Below, one piece after another: positions 1 through 8,292 of a stretch of 64,000 bases of DNA (its first letter is position 1; each line of letters begins with the position of its first letter). The position numbers and the translations under genes were made by a program. The notes beneath the pieces are model-generated. The model was not told the origin of the DNA, ran no database searches, and saw nothing but the letters and a program-made list of their open reading frames with translations. Source of the DNA: Chromohalobacter sarecensis (GTDB taxonomy: Bacteria > Pseudomonadota > Gammaproteobacteria > Pseudomonadales > Halomonadaceae); the NCBI RefSeq assembly GCF_023061135.1, contig NZ_JAKGAN010000009.1, positions 62,001-126,000 of the forward strand. Reading direction: 5' to 3'.

Positions 1-226
1 CGTGCTCGGCGGCGAGTTCGGCGGCTCGCTGGGTGATTGGGCCGCCTACCGGCTCGGCGAGTTCCTCCAGTCGCTCGAAGATGTTGTAGCCGCTCAGGGC
101 AAGCTCGGGGAGGACCAGTAGGTCCGCACCGGCTGCTGCTGCCTGCTGGCACTGGCGCGGGAGAGACGCCAGGTTGGCGGCCACGTCGCCACATACGGGG
201 GCGGTTTGCGCCAGCATTAGTCTCAT
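1..226 (-). CDS. Carbon-nitrogen hydrolase (nitrilase superfamily), C-terminus cut by window edge
   Basis: The first 75 codons are visible; the rest lies outside the window. The start reads MRLMLAQTAPVCGDV, a typical nitrilase-fold beta strand, followed by LLVLPELALSGY, whose Glu matches the first residue of the Glu-Lys-Cys catalytic triad of this superfamily. The Lys and Cys are off the window. The ATG is only 5 nt after the NCS1 permease stop, so it is the last visible gene of the guanidino operon. Inference: in that context it could hydrolyse an amide or nitrile such as 4-guanidinobutyramide. An omega-amidase or another C-N hydrolase role is equally possible from what is visible. Confidence 0.85.
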   Translation of the reverse strand, partial: MRLMLAQTAPVCGDVAANLASLPRQCQQAAAAGADLLVLPELALSGYNIFERLEELAEPVGGPITQRAAELAAEH

Positions 227-231
227 CGGTG

Positions 232-1566
232 TCACTCTCCTGTCGTCTGTGAAGCGTTCGCACGGGACTTGGTCAACAGCATGGCGCCGAGCCAGTAGAG
301 GCCGCCGGTGATGATGAAGACCGGCAGCGAGGCGCCGAAGGCCAGCGGGGCGACCAGCGACCAATAGGCGGCCAGCCCGGCGCCGATCACGTAGGCACCG
401 ATGGCCACCGGCGCAGTGGGACGTCCCAGCTGGTGACGCGCCTTGAGTAGCTCGGGACTGTAGCCGTCGCGACCGACCAGGTAGTAATCGACGATGATCA
501 CCGAGAAGGCCGGAATGAACAAAGCGCCTATTAATAGCAGGAAGTTTTGGAACTGATCGAGTATGCCGGGAATCAGGGCGCCGAAGACGGTCACGACCCC
601 GATGATCAGCGCCGGTTTCCAGAAGGCCATGCCGGGCGACACGTTCATGCAGGACAGGGTGGCGCTGTAGACGGCCATGACATTGGTAGTCATCACGGAG
701 AAGAAGATGACCAGGGCTGCGGGCAGGCCGAAGCCGAAACCGGAGAGCAGCCGGGTCGGGTCGTAGGTCTGCTCCATGCCATTCAGGACCGAGAGCCCGG
801 AGACTGCGGCGCCCAGGCCCATGGCGATCATGGCGGCCATCACATAGCCAATGTAGGTGCCCCAGACGGCGATGGCGCCGCTCTTGCAGTTGCGGTTGTA
901 ATCCGCCGAGGACGAGATCCACGAGAAGGCGGTGGCGATGACGATGTCGAAGGCGATGCCCAGCGTGATGCCGTTACGCGCTTCGACAGGCATGTCCAAG
1001 AGCGTCGAGACATCATAGTGAAGATTCAACTGATAGAGGACTAGGGCGGCGAGGCCGACCATGGCCATTGCTGCCCAGCGCTCGACCCGTTCGATGCCCA
1101 GGTGGCCACGCAGCACGATGAGCACCACCACGCTTTCGCAGAGGATGGTCATCAAGGGTAGGTTGGAGTAACCGGTGGTGGCCTGGATAGCGTAGTTGAG
1201 GCTCATGCCGGCAAGCAGGGCCTGGATCCAGCTCCAGGCGATCAATACCCCCATGTTGACCAGTGAAATCAGCCGACTGCCAAGTGGCCCATAGGCCCTT
1301 CGGGTTAGCGCCATGGAGGGCAGACCGGTGCGCTGCCCCATCAGGCCGACTAGCAAGAGAGGAATAGCACCGATCAGCGAGCCGATCAGTACGCTGCCCA
1401 TGGCGGTCGTGAAGGGCAGGTCGGGCACCAGGAGCATGCCGGTGAGGATGGTGGTGACCACGACGTTGGCGCCGAGCCATAGGGCGACAGTGCCGAATGC
1501 CCCGAGGCTCTTGTGCTGGTGGTCGTCGAGGGTGTCCTGACCGAGCAGACGGTGGAAGAAAGCCAT
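232..1566 (-). CDS. NCS1-family permease (cytosine/purine permease-like)
   Basis: This 444-residue inner-membrane protein has about 12 hydrophobic segments. Its layout is that of nucleobase:cation symporter-1 proteins (CodB type): an N-terminal LGAFGTVALWLGANVVVTT helix, a GLPSMALTRRAYGPLGSRL stretch after helix 2, and a VDYYLVGRDGY loop near helix 10. An AAGGA Shine-Dalgarno sits 7 nt before the ATG. It lies between the AruI-like decarboxylase and the nitrilase, all on the minus strand. The known family imports nucleobases, hydantoins or related small polar compounds. Inference: here it may import a guanidino compound or an amide for the neighbouring enzymes. The substrate cannot be read from sequence. 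Confidence 0.9.
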   Translation of the reverse strand: MAFFHRLLGQDTLDDHQHKSLGAFGTVALWLGANVVVTTILTGMLLVPDLPFTTAMGSVLIGSLIGAIPLLLVGLMGQRTGLPSMALTRRAYGPLGSRLISLVNMGVLIAWSWIQALLAGMSLNYAIQATTGYSNLPLMTILCESVVVLIVLRGHLGIERVERWAAMAMVGLAALVLYQLNLHYDVSTLLDMPVEARNGITLGIAFDIVIATAFSWISSSADYNRNCKSGAIAVWGTYIGYVMAAMIAMGLGAAVSGLSVLNGMEQTYDPTRLLSGFGFGLPAALVIFFSVMTTNVMAVYSATLSCMNVSPGMAFWKPALIIGVVTVFGALIPGILDQFQNFLLLIGALFIPAFSVIIVDYYLVGRDGYSPELLKARHQLGRPTAPVAIGAYVIGAGLAAYWSLVAPLAFGASLPVFIITGGLYWLGAMLLTKSRANASQTTGE

Positions 1567-1635
1567 GGTGTTGTCCTTGTAATGTTTTGGGAAGCCGTTG
1601 TTCTTGAGAAGCCTTTTCGGGACGCGAATGGCGCC

Positions 1636-3273
1636 TCAGCCGAGTGCCGCTTGCCAGCGTTCGGCATCGATCTCGATCAGCGTGGGTGCGTTACGCGAGA
1701 CGTTGCTGAGTGCGAGATCGAGAGCGGCGGGAGATTCGATGCGCTGCGAGGTGAGGCCGAAGCCTTCGGCTAAGCGCTGGAAATCGGGTGGTGTGGGGTC
1801 GACACCGATGCGCGCGACACCATGCGCGTCCATATAACGGCGGATTTCCTCGTAACCACTGTTGTTCCAGGCCACGATGACCACTGGCAGCTCTTCGTCG
1901 ACGGCGGTGGCCAGCTCGCTGAGGGTGAACATCAAGCCGCCATCGCCGACCAGGGCCACGACCGGCGTGCCGGGCTTGGCCAGTTGGGCGCCAAGCGCCG
2001 CCGGTAGGCCGTAGCCCAAGGTGCCGTAGCCGGTCGAGGCATTGAAGTAACGACGTGGCGCCGCACGTTTGACGAGATGATTGCCGGCGTAGACCGGCGC
2101 GGTGGAGTCGCCGACGATGATGGCCTCGGGCAAGGCGTGATCGAGCGCGGCATAAAGCGGCACGAACGTCGCCATGTCCGGACGCGTCGGCAGCGCCAGC
2201 GCTTCATGGATAGCGCGGGTGCGCTTCGCACCCTGACGCGCGAGTGGGGCGGGGAAATGCGCCAGCAGAGCCGACAGCGCGATACCGGCGTCGCTGACAA
2301 GGCCCAGCGCCGTGGCCTGATTGCGCACCAGTTGCTCCGCTTCCAGGTCGATGCGAATCAAGCGTCCGGTCAGGGTGAAGCCCTCATCGAATACCACATC
2401 GTAATCGGTTTCGCCGAGTTCGGTACCCACGGCGAGGATAACGTCGGCGTCGCGAGCCAGCGCACGGACCTCGGGCCAGGTAGCGTTGGCACCCAGGTCG
2501 AGTGGGTGCCCGCGTCCAAGTACCCCCTTGGCGTTGGTGGTGGTCACGGTCGGTGCGTCGAGATGTTCGACCAGCGCCCGAGCCGATTTTGATGCGTCCG
2601 CACAGCCGCCCCCCAATAACACCAGCGGAGCATGCGCCTCGCGCAGCCACTCGGCGGCAAGTGCTACGCCGTCGGGGTGCGGCGCGGGACGATAGAGCCT
2701 TGCCGGTGCGTACTCGGTGGGTAGGGAGATCGGCGCATCGAAAAGATCGATGGGAATTTCGATATGCACCGGCCCTGGCCGCTGGGAACGAAAGACCGCA
2801 AAAGCGCGCGCCAGGACTTCGGGCAAAGCGCTCGGGTCAAGCAGGGTATGGCTGAAACGACTCACGCCCGCCAGCACGTTCTGCTGGCTGGGCAACTCGT
2901 GGAGTTGCCCCTGGCCGCGTCCCAAGGTGTCGCGGCGGTTGACGCTGGAGATCACCAGCATGGGCACGGAATCGGCCAGTGCCTGGCCCATGGCGGTGGC
3001 GATATTGGTCATCCCCGGTCCGGTGATGATGAAGCAGACCCCGGGGTTACCGCTGGCACGGGCGTAGCCGTCCGCCATGAACCCTGCGCCCTGTTCGTGG
3101 CGCGGCGTGACATGGCGCAGGCCGCCTGATTCCAGTCCACGATACAGCGGCACGGTATGCACACCGGGAATGCCGAAGACGGTATCCACGGCGTAACTGT
3201 CACGCAGCAGGCGAACCAGCGCCTCGGCGCAGCTAATCGAGCGAAGAGAAGGCGAATTCGTTTCGTTGGTCAT
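1636..3273 (-). CDS. aruI: Thiamine-pyrophosphate decarboxylase, 5-guanidino-2-oxopentanoate (2-ketoarginine) decarboxylase-like
   Basis: This 545-residue three-domain TPP enzyme has the cofactor-activating Glu in TPRHEQGAGFMADGYA (near residue 60) and the metal/TPP motif GDGGLMFTLSELATAV followed by WNN (near residues 440-465). The N-terminal VFGIPGVHTVPLYRGL segment resembles Pseudomonas AruI, which converts 2-ketoarginine to 4-guanidinobutyraldehyde; this is recalled similarity, not an alignment. An upstream in-frame GTG exists 9 nt earlier, but the ATG has AAGGTG at 6 nt and is preferred. The gene starts 10 nt after the YjiH stop. The adjacent guanidinobutyrase supports the assignment, because it acts two steps later. 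Other acetolactate-synthase-like decarboxylases remain possible. Confidence 0.8.
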   Translation of the reverse strand: MTNETNSPSLRSISCAEALVRLLRDSYAVDTVFGIPGVHTVPLYRGLESGGLRHVTPRHEQGAGFMADGYARASGNPGVCFIITGPGMTNIATAMGQALADSVPMLVISSVNRRDTLGRGQGQLHELPSQQNVLAGVSRFSHTLLDPSALPEVLARAFAVFRSQRPGPVHIEIPIDLFDAPISLPTEYAPARLYRPAPHPDGVALAAEWLREAHAPLVLLGGGCADASKSARALVEHLDAPTVTTTNAKGVLGRGHPLDLGANATWPEVRALARDADVILAVGTELGETDYDVVFDEGFTLTGRLIRIDLEAEQLVRNQATALGLVSDAGIALSALLAHFPAPLARQGAKRTRAIHEALALPTRPDMATFVPLYAALDHALPEAIIVGDSTAPVYAGNHLVKRAAPRRYFNASTGYGTLGYGLPAALGAQLAKPGTPVVALVGDGGLMFTLSELATAVDEELPVVIVAWNNSGYEEIRRYMDAHGVARIGVDPTPPDFQRLAEGFGLTSQRIESPAALDLALSNVSRNAPTLIEIDAERWQAALG

Positions 3274-3283
3274 GGGAAGCACC

Positions 3284-4675
3284 TTAAGCCACCAGCCAGT
3301 GGCCCATCACGACGATGATCGGCAACGTGATGGCGGTACGCAGCAGGAAGATGATGACCAGTTCCCAGAGCTTGAGCGGAATCTTGGACTTGAGCAGCAA
3401 GGCGCCGATTTCCGACATGTAGATCAACTGCGTCAACGACAGGCAGGCGATCACGAAGCGGGTAAGTTCGCTCTCGATGTCGCTGGCCAGCACGGCGGGC
3501 AGGAACATGTCCGCGAAGCCCACCAGCGTGGCCGGCGCGGCGGCCGCCGCTTCGGGCACGCGCATCCATTCGAGGACTGGCACCATCGGGTACGAAAGCC
3601 AGGTGAATAGCGGCGTGAACTCGGCGAAGATCAATGCCACGGTGCCGATGGCGATGACCAGCGGCAGCAGCCCGAAGAAGATGTCGGCGACGTTCAACAG
3701 CGCGTGGCGTGCTAGCTGGCGTGGTCCTGGGGCCTTGTCGGCACGTGCCACGGCCATGCCGAGGCTGTAGCGGAACAGGCCTTGGGTGCCGGTGCGTTCC
3801 TCGGCGAGGCGGCAACCCACTGGTTCGTAGTAGGTATTCGGCTTGCGCGAGAGCGGCGGCAGGCGCGGCACGATTACCGCAGCCACCAATCCCGCCACAA
3901 CCACGGTGAGATAGAAGGGCACGAAGAGGTGATTGATGCCGATGAAGCTTGTCACTAGCAGGGCAAAGGCGATCGAGACAATTGAAAAATTAGTGGCGAT
4001 GGCCGAGGCTTCACGTCGGTTGTAATAGCCCTGCTCGTATTGCTGCGTGGTGATCAGCACGCCCACGGTACCCGAGCCCATCCACGAAGCGGTGGCGTCG
4101 ATGGCGCTGCGCCCCGGCAGACCGAAAATCTTGCGAAATGGCGTACGCACCAGGCTGCCGATGAATTCCATGAAGCCGAAGTCGACCAGGAATGGCAGCA
4201 GAATGGCGGCGAAGAAGAAAAAGGTCAGCAGTACTGGTGCCAGATCGTTGAGCATCACTCCGCCGGTGAACGAAGCGGTCACGAACTCGGGGCCGATCTG
4301 GAAGTAGGTCATGAGCGCGAAGGCGGCACCCAGCAGGCGCATCGCCATCCACAGCGGCTCGACGTCGAACAGTTCACCTAAGGCATTCTCGCGGGCCCAG
4401 TGGGGTTTGGCGAACTTGACGAGCAGGGTCAGCAGTGCCGAAGCGCATAGCACGGCCATGGCGATGGCTGGCAATGCGTCGCCTAGAAGCGCCTTGAGGC
4501 CATCGGCGAGCAGTCCCATGCCGATATTGATGGTATCGCCTGTCGAGAAGGGCACCAGAAACATGCCGATACCGATCAGCGAGGGGATGAGAAACTTGAG
4601 TAGTCCGCGCGACGTCAGCCGCGCGTTATCGAGATTGCTACCGCCAGAGGCGGTGGAATCGAGGGGTGCGGACAT
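3284..4675 (-). CDS. YjiH family membrane protein (nucleoside-recognition/gate domain)
   Basis: This 463-residue polytopic protein has an N-terminal FLIPSLIGIGMFLVPFS helix, a central MGSGTVGVLITTQQYEQGYY segment, and late GFADMFLPAVLA and LTQLIYMSEIGALLLKSKI segments. The pattern matches YjiH proteins, which carry the nucleoside-recognition (Gate) fold. It lies 44 nt after guanidinobutyrase and 10 nt before the decarboxylase. Family function is poorly known. Inference: it may be a second transporter or exchanger for this operon, since an NCS1 permease is also present. A GGTGA Shine-Dalgarno precedes the ATG. Confidence 0.85.
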   Translation of the reverse strand: MSAPLDSTASGGSNLDNARLTSRGLLKFLIPSLIGIGMFLVPFSTGDTINIGMGLLADGLKALLGDALPAIAMAVLCASALLTLLVKFAKPHWARENALGELFDVEPLWMAMRLLGAAFALMTYFQIGPEFVTASFTGGVMLNDLAPVLLTFFFFAAILLPFLVDFGFMEFIGSLVRTPFRKIFGLPGRSAIDATASWMGSGTVGVLITTQQYEQGYYNRREASAIATNFSIVSIAFALLVTSFIGINHLFVPFYLTVVVAGLVAAVIVPRLPPLSRKPNTYYEPVGCRLAEERTGTQGLFRYSLGMAVARADKAPGPRQLARHALLNVADIFFGLLPLVIAIGTVALIFAEFTPLFTWLSYPMVPVLEWMRVPEAAAAAPATLVGFADMFLPAVLASDIESELTRFVIACLSLTQLIYMSEIGALLLKSKIPLKLWELVIIFLLRTAITLPIIVVMGHWLVA

Positions 4676-4719
4676 GATGTCACCACTTGTTGTTGTAGAG
4701 CCCCAATGCCGAGGCAGAC

Positions 4720-5682
4720 TTAACGGCGCTTGACGCCGGGTAGCACGCAGAGCATTTCATAGAGTGCCGTGGCGCCCATCAGCGCGGTGTTGCCGCTGGG
4801 GTCGTAGGGCGGCGCGACTTCGACCAGGTCGCCGCCGACGATATTCAAGCCCCAGGCGCCACGCACGATCTCGAGGCCTTGCGACATGGTCAGGCCGGCG
4901 GCTTCGACGGTGCCGGTGCCGGGCGCTACCGAGGGGTCGAGGGCATCGATGTCGAAGGTGATGTAGACGGGGCGATCGCCCATCTGCTCGCGCACTTCAG
5001 CCATCAACGGTTCCAACGACTTGTACCAGCACTGCTCGGCGGTCACGACGCGGAAACCCTGGTCGCGACACCAGTCGAAATCGTCGGCGGCATAGCCGGT
5101 ACCGCGCAGACCGATCTGGATCACGCGTTGGCTATCCAGCAGGCCTTCTTCCTGAGCGCGGCGAATCGGGCAGCCGTGGGCGACCTCCTCACCGAACATG
5201 TGCGGATTGATATCGGCGTGGGCGTCGATGTGAATCAGCCCCACCGGGCCGTGCTTCTCTGCAATCGCTTGCAGTATTGGCCATGTCAGGGTGTGGTCGC
5301 CGCCGAGTGTCAGCGGTACGGCGTCGTGGCTGAGCAGCTCACGATAGTGCTGGCGAATGATCTCGACGCTTTTCTTTAGATCGAAGGTGTTGATCGCCAC
5401 ATCGCCGGTGTCCGCTACTTGCAGGCTGTCGAACGGCGCCGCGCGGGTGGCCATGTTGTAGGGGCGCAGCATACGCGACTCGTCGCGGATTTGGCGCGGT
5501 CCCAGGCGAGTGCCGGGGCGATTCGAGGTGCCGATGTCCATGGGAATGCCGACGAAGGCAGCGTCGAGACCCTTGGCGCTCGCCTGGGTGGGCAGGCGCA
5601 TCATGCTCGCGATGCCGCCGAAGCGGGGCATTTCGTTACCGCCCAATGGTTGATTGAAATGCGGGGCGTCGTGATCGCTCAT
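4720..5682 (-). CDS. gbuA: Guanidinobutyrase (agmatinase/arginase family ureohydrolase)
   Basis: This 320-residue ureohydrolase has all dimanganese ligands: GGDHT, DAHAD and DIDALDPS. The opening FNQPLGGNEMPRFGGIASMM and the PYNMATRAAPFDSL block are the signature I recall for Pseudomonas GbuA/GpuA rather than agmatinase SpeB. The expected reaction is 4-guanidinobutyrate to 4-aminobutyrate plus urea. 3-Guanidinopropionase is a close paralogue and cannot be excluded. A longer frame begins 69 nt upstream, but ATG 5682 has an AGGAG Shine-Dalgarno at 8 nt, and a sigma-54 promoter overlaps the longer start. It is the first gene of the operon and faces its activator. Confidence 0.88.
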   Translation of the reverse strand: MSDHDAPHFNQPLGGNEMPRFGGIASMMRLPTQASAKGLDAAFVGIPMDIGTSNRPGTRLGPRQIRDESRMLRPYNMATRAAPFDSLQVADTGDVAINTFDLKKSVEIIRQHYRELLSHDAVPLTLGGDHTLTWPILQAIAEKHGPVGLIHIDAHADINPHMFGEEVAHGCPIRRAQEEGLLDSQRVIQIGLRGTGYAADDFDWCRDQGFRVVTAEQCWYKSLEPLMAEVREQMGDRPVYITFDIDALDPSVAPGTGTVEAAGLTMSQGLEIVRGAWGLNIVGGDLVEVAPPYDPSGNTALMGATALYEMLCVLPGVKRR

Positions 5683-5734
5683 GCTTGGCTCCTGGTGGGA
5701 AGCAGTGGATTGTTGTTGGTACTGCTTTATTGCA

Positions 5735-5750
5735 GGCACGAACCATGCCA
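5735..5750 (-). promoter_or_regulatory. Sigma-54 (-24/-12) promoter of the gbuA operon
   Basis: Read on the minus strand, TGGCATGGTTCGTGCC has the invariant GG and GC dinucleotides with exactly ten bases between them. It matches most of the TGGCACG-N4-TTGC consensus. Predicted transcription starts near 5724, giving a leader of about 42 nt before the gbuA ATG. The divergent neighbour encodes a sigma-54 activator, which strongly supports the call. Confidence 0.75.
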
Positions 5751-5790
5751 AGTTTAGGAATGCCTATAATCAATAACTTAGCGCCATGAC

Positions 5791-5859
5791 TGATGCAAAG
5801 ATGCATTGCTCGGCGGCGATTGGTGATCCACTATTGTATCTTGATGCAAAAATGAATCG
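5791..5859. promoter_or_regulatory. Two upstream activator palindromes (ATGCA-N4-TGMAT)
   Basis: ATGCA-AAGA-TGCAT at 5793-5806 and ATGCA-AAAA-TGAAT at 5844-5857 are two copies of the same site, each preceded by TG. They are 51 bp apart, close to five helical turns. They lie about 70-130 bp upstream of the predicted sigma-54 start, the usual place for activator binding. The second copy is 10 bp before the activator ATG, so autoregulation is likely. This is inference from position and symmetry. Confidence 0.55.
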
Positions 5860-5867
5860 AGAGCGCT

Positions 5868-7283
5868 ATGCAAGAACACGATATTGAAGCGCTAACGCTC
5901 GAGGCACTGATTCATACCGGCCACGATCATGTCTTCATCGTCGATGTCGATGGTCAGGTGCTGGATGTCAGCCCGGGCAGTGCCGCCGTCTATGGCATGA
6001 GCCGTCAGTCGTTGTGCGCGACCACGGTCTATGAACTGGAGGCACGTGGCGTGCTATCGCCCTCGGTCTCGCTCGAGGTCATCCGCACCGGTCAACCGGC
6101 GCAGGTCATGCAGCGCACCGGCACGGGGCGACAGGTGATCGCCGAGGCCTACCCGGTGTACGCCTCCGGGCGCTTGGTACGCGTCATCAGTCGTTCCATG
6201 GATATGACCGATCTGCGCTTGCTGCAAGACGAATACGCGCTTCTCCAGCGCCGCTTCAACGAGCACCTCAAGCGTGGCGGTAGTCCGGCCCCGGGGGATG
6301 CGTTGGAGTTAGAATCGCTGGAGGTGCGCAGTCAGGTCATGCACGAGGTGGCGCAGCTCATCAAGCGGGTGGCACCGACCGATGCCACGGTGCTGATGCT
6401 CGGCGAGTCGGGGGTAGGCAAGACGGCCTTCGCGCGCCAGTTGCACCGCTGGAGCCAGCGTTGCGACGGCGCCTTCGTAGACGTCAATTGCGCGGCGATC
6501 CCCGAGTCGCTGTTCGAATCCGAAATGTTCGGCTATCAGCCTGGTGCGTTCAGCGGTGCCGCGCGGATGGGCAAGGCCGGGCTCCTGGAGCAGGCCCACA
6601 AGGGCACGCTGTTTCTCGATGAGATCGGCGAGTTGCCCCTGGCGATGCAGAGCAAGCTTTTGAAGGTGATTCAGGACGGTTATCTGACGCGACTGGGCGA
6701 TACGCGCTCACGGCGAGTCGATTTTCGCCTGGTGGTTGCCACCAATCAGGACCTGGCGCAGCGCGTGGAGGAAGGGCGTTTTCGTCTCGATCTTTACTAT
6801 CGGCTCAACGTGATTCCCGTCACGCTGCCGCCCTTGCGCGAACGCCGCGAAGATATCCCCGGCCTTGCGGAACGTCAGCTCGCCAGGCTCAACGATCGTT
6901 ATGGCATGGACAAGGTGTTGCATCCTCGTGTGTGGCCGGAGTTGATGGGCGGCGACTGGCAGGGGAACGTCCGCGAGCTGGAAAACTGGCTCGAACGCGC
7001 TTGGCTGTCCGCCGAGGGCGGTGTCATCGGTGCGCCGATGGAGGAGCGTGATGTGGCGTCGGCGCGCGTGAGCACGGCGACCAGTGGAAGCAGTCCGCTG
7101 GCGACGCTGGAAGAAGGGCGCTCCTTGCGTGACACGCTGGAGGCTGTCGAGGCCGAAATCCTCGGCGAGTTGGCGGCGCGCTTGTCGAGCACCTACGCCA
7201 TGGCCGAGCGCCTGGGTATCAGTCAGCCCAGTGTGGTGCGCAAGCTACGCCGTCATGGGTTGAAGATCGTGTCGCGTGATTAA
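5868..7283 (+). CDS. Sigma-54-dependent activator: PAS, AAA+, Fis-type HTH
   Basis: This 471-residue bacterial enhancer-binding protein has a PAS-like sensor at about residues 15-115 (HDHVFIVDVDGQVLDVSPGS) and an AAA+ domain at about 150-385. The AAA+ domain shows Walker A GESGVGKT (179-186), Walker B LFLDEIGE, and a C-terminal GNVRELENW. A Fis/TyrR-type helix-turn-helix (AMAERLGISQPSVVRKLRRH) ends the protein. The sigma-54 contact loop, normally GAFTGA, reads GAFSGA (226-231). There is no receiver domain, so it probably senses a small ligand through PAS. It is divergent from the gbuA operon, whose promoter is of sigma-54 type, and is its likely activator. Confidence 0.92.
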   Translation: MQEHDIEALTLEALIHTGHDHVFIVDVDGQVLDVSPGSAAVYGMSRQSLCATTVYELEARGVLSPSVSLEVIRTGQPAQVMQRTGTGRQVIAEAYPVYASGRLVRVISRSMDMTDLRLLQDEYALLQRRFNEHLKRGGSPAPGDALELESLEVRSQVMHEVAQLIKRVAPTDATVLMLGESGVGKTAFARQLHRWSQRCDGAFVDVNCAAIPESLFESEMFGYQPGAFSGAARMGKAGLLEQAHKGTLFLDEIGELPLAMQSKLLKVIQDGYLTRLGDTRSRRVDFRLVVATNQDLAQRVEEGRFRLDLYYRLNVIPVTLPPLRERREDIPGLAERQLARLNDRYGMDKVLHPRVWPELMGGDWQGNVRELENWLERAWLSAEGGVIGAPMEERDVASARVSTATSGSSPLATLEEGRSLRDTLEAVEAEILGELAARLSSTYAMAERLGISQPSVVRKLRRHGLKIVSRD

Positions 7284-7310
7284 GCGCTCAACGCAATCCA
7301 CGCTCCAACG

Positions 7311-7340
7311 CAATACGCCTCCCGAGGGGGAGGCGTATTG
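7311..7340. terminator. Hairpin between convergent activator and secF
   Basis: A perfect 13-bp inverted repeat, CAATACGCCTCCC with GGGAGGCGTATTG, has a 4-nt loop. It lies 28 nt after the activator stop and 32 nt after the secF stop on the other strand. No clear U-tract follows on either side. Convergent genes and a strong stem suggest a bidirectional terminator. Confidence 0.65.
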
Positions 7341-7371
7341 GATACTGAACAGCTGCTAAACCGATGATGGC

Positions 7372-8280
7372 TCAGGGCAGTTCTTCTTCCTCGTCGTTTT
7401 CCTTCTTGGGCCGGATCAGGTCCTTGCGCTGCAGCTTGATGGCCAGCAGCAACGCTGCGGCGACGTAGACCGATGAGAAGGTCCCCGCGACGACGCCCAG
7501 TATCAAGGCGATCGAGAAGTTGTGGATCATGTCTCCGCCGAGGAAGAACAGTGCCAGGAGTACCAGCAATGTGGTCCCCGAGGTGGCCATGGTGCGCGCC
7601 AGGGTCTGGTTGATCGACTCGTTGAATATCTGCGCCATGTCGTCGATTTGCGACTTGCGGATATTCTCGCGTATTCGGTCGTAGACGATGATGGTGTCGT
7701 TGAGCGAGTAACCGATCACCGCCAGTATGGCGGCCAACACCGTCAAATCGAAGTCCAGTCCGAACAGCGCGAAGATGCCGAGTATTATCAACACGTCATG
7801 GCCGAGGGAAATCAGGGCACCGAGCGCGAACTTGTACTGGAAGCGGAAAGCCACGTACACCATGACCACCGCCAGAGCCAGCAGCATGCCCATACCGCTC
7901 TGATCGCGCAGCTGATCGCCGACCTGTGCGCCGACAAACTCGGCGCGGACCAGATCCACCGGATTTGCGTCGCTGTCCAGAATGCCCACGACGCGTTGCC
8001 CGACATCATTGTCGAAGGTCTGCTGCAGCCGCACGAGGATATCGTTGGAGGTGCCGAAGGTTTGCACCTGGGCATCCTCGAAGCCCTCGTCGCCTAACTG
8101 GCTGCGTAGTTCGTCAAGCGCCGGGGCTTGTTCGTAGCGGACTTCCACCAGCGTGCCGCCGGTGAAGTCCAGGCCCAGGTTGAGGCCTTTGAACGCCAGG
8201 GCACCGATCGCAATGACCGCGAGCAGCACGGAAACGGCGAAGGCTATGCGGCGTTTGCCCATGAAGTCTAACTGTCGCAT
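7372..8280 (-). CDS. secF: Protein translocase subunit SecF
   Basis: This 302-residue RND-type inner-membrane protein is usual in length. It begins with KRRIAFAVSVLLAVIAIGAL and GLNLGLDFTGGTLVEV, the SecF first helix and periplasmic motif. It continues with GYSLNDTIIVYDRIRENIRK, the conserved helix 4 to cytoplasm block, and NQTLARTMATSGTTLLVLL. With SecD it forms the proton-driven accessory complex that helps SecYEG release exported proteins. It lies 12 nt after secD in the queA-tgt-yajC-secD-secF order. The acidic KKENDEEEELP tail is unremarkable. Confidence 0.97.
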   Translation of the reverse strand: MRQLDFMGKRRIAFAVSVLLAVIAIGALAFKGLNLGLDFTGGTLVEVRYEQAPALDELRSQLGDEGFEDAQVQTFGTSNDILVRLQQTFDNDVGQRVVGILDSDANPVDLVRAEFVGAQVGDQLRDQSGMGMLLALAVVMVYVAFRFQYKFALGALISLGHDVLIILGIFALFGLDFDLTVLAAILAVIGYSLNDTIIVYDRIRENIRKSQIDDMAQIFNESINQTLARTMATSGTTLLVLLALFFLGGDMIHNFSIALILGVVAGTFSSVYVAAALLLAIKLQRKDLIRPKKENDEEEELP

Positions 8281-8292
8281 CGCTCGCTCTCC

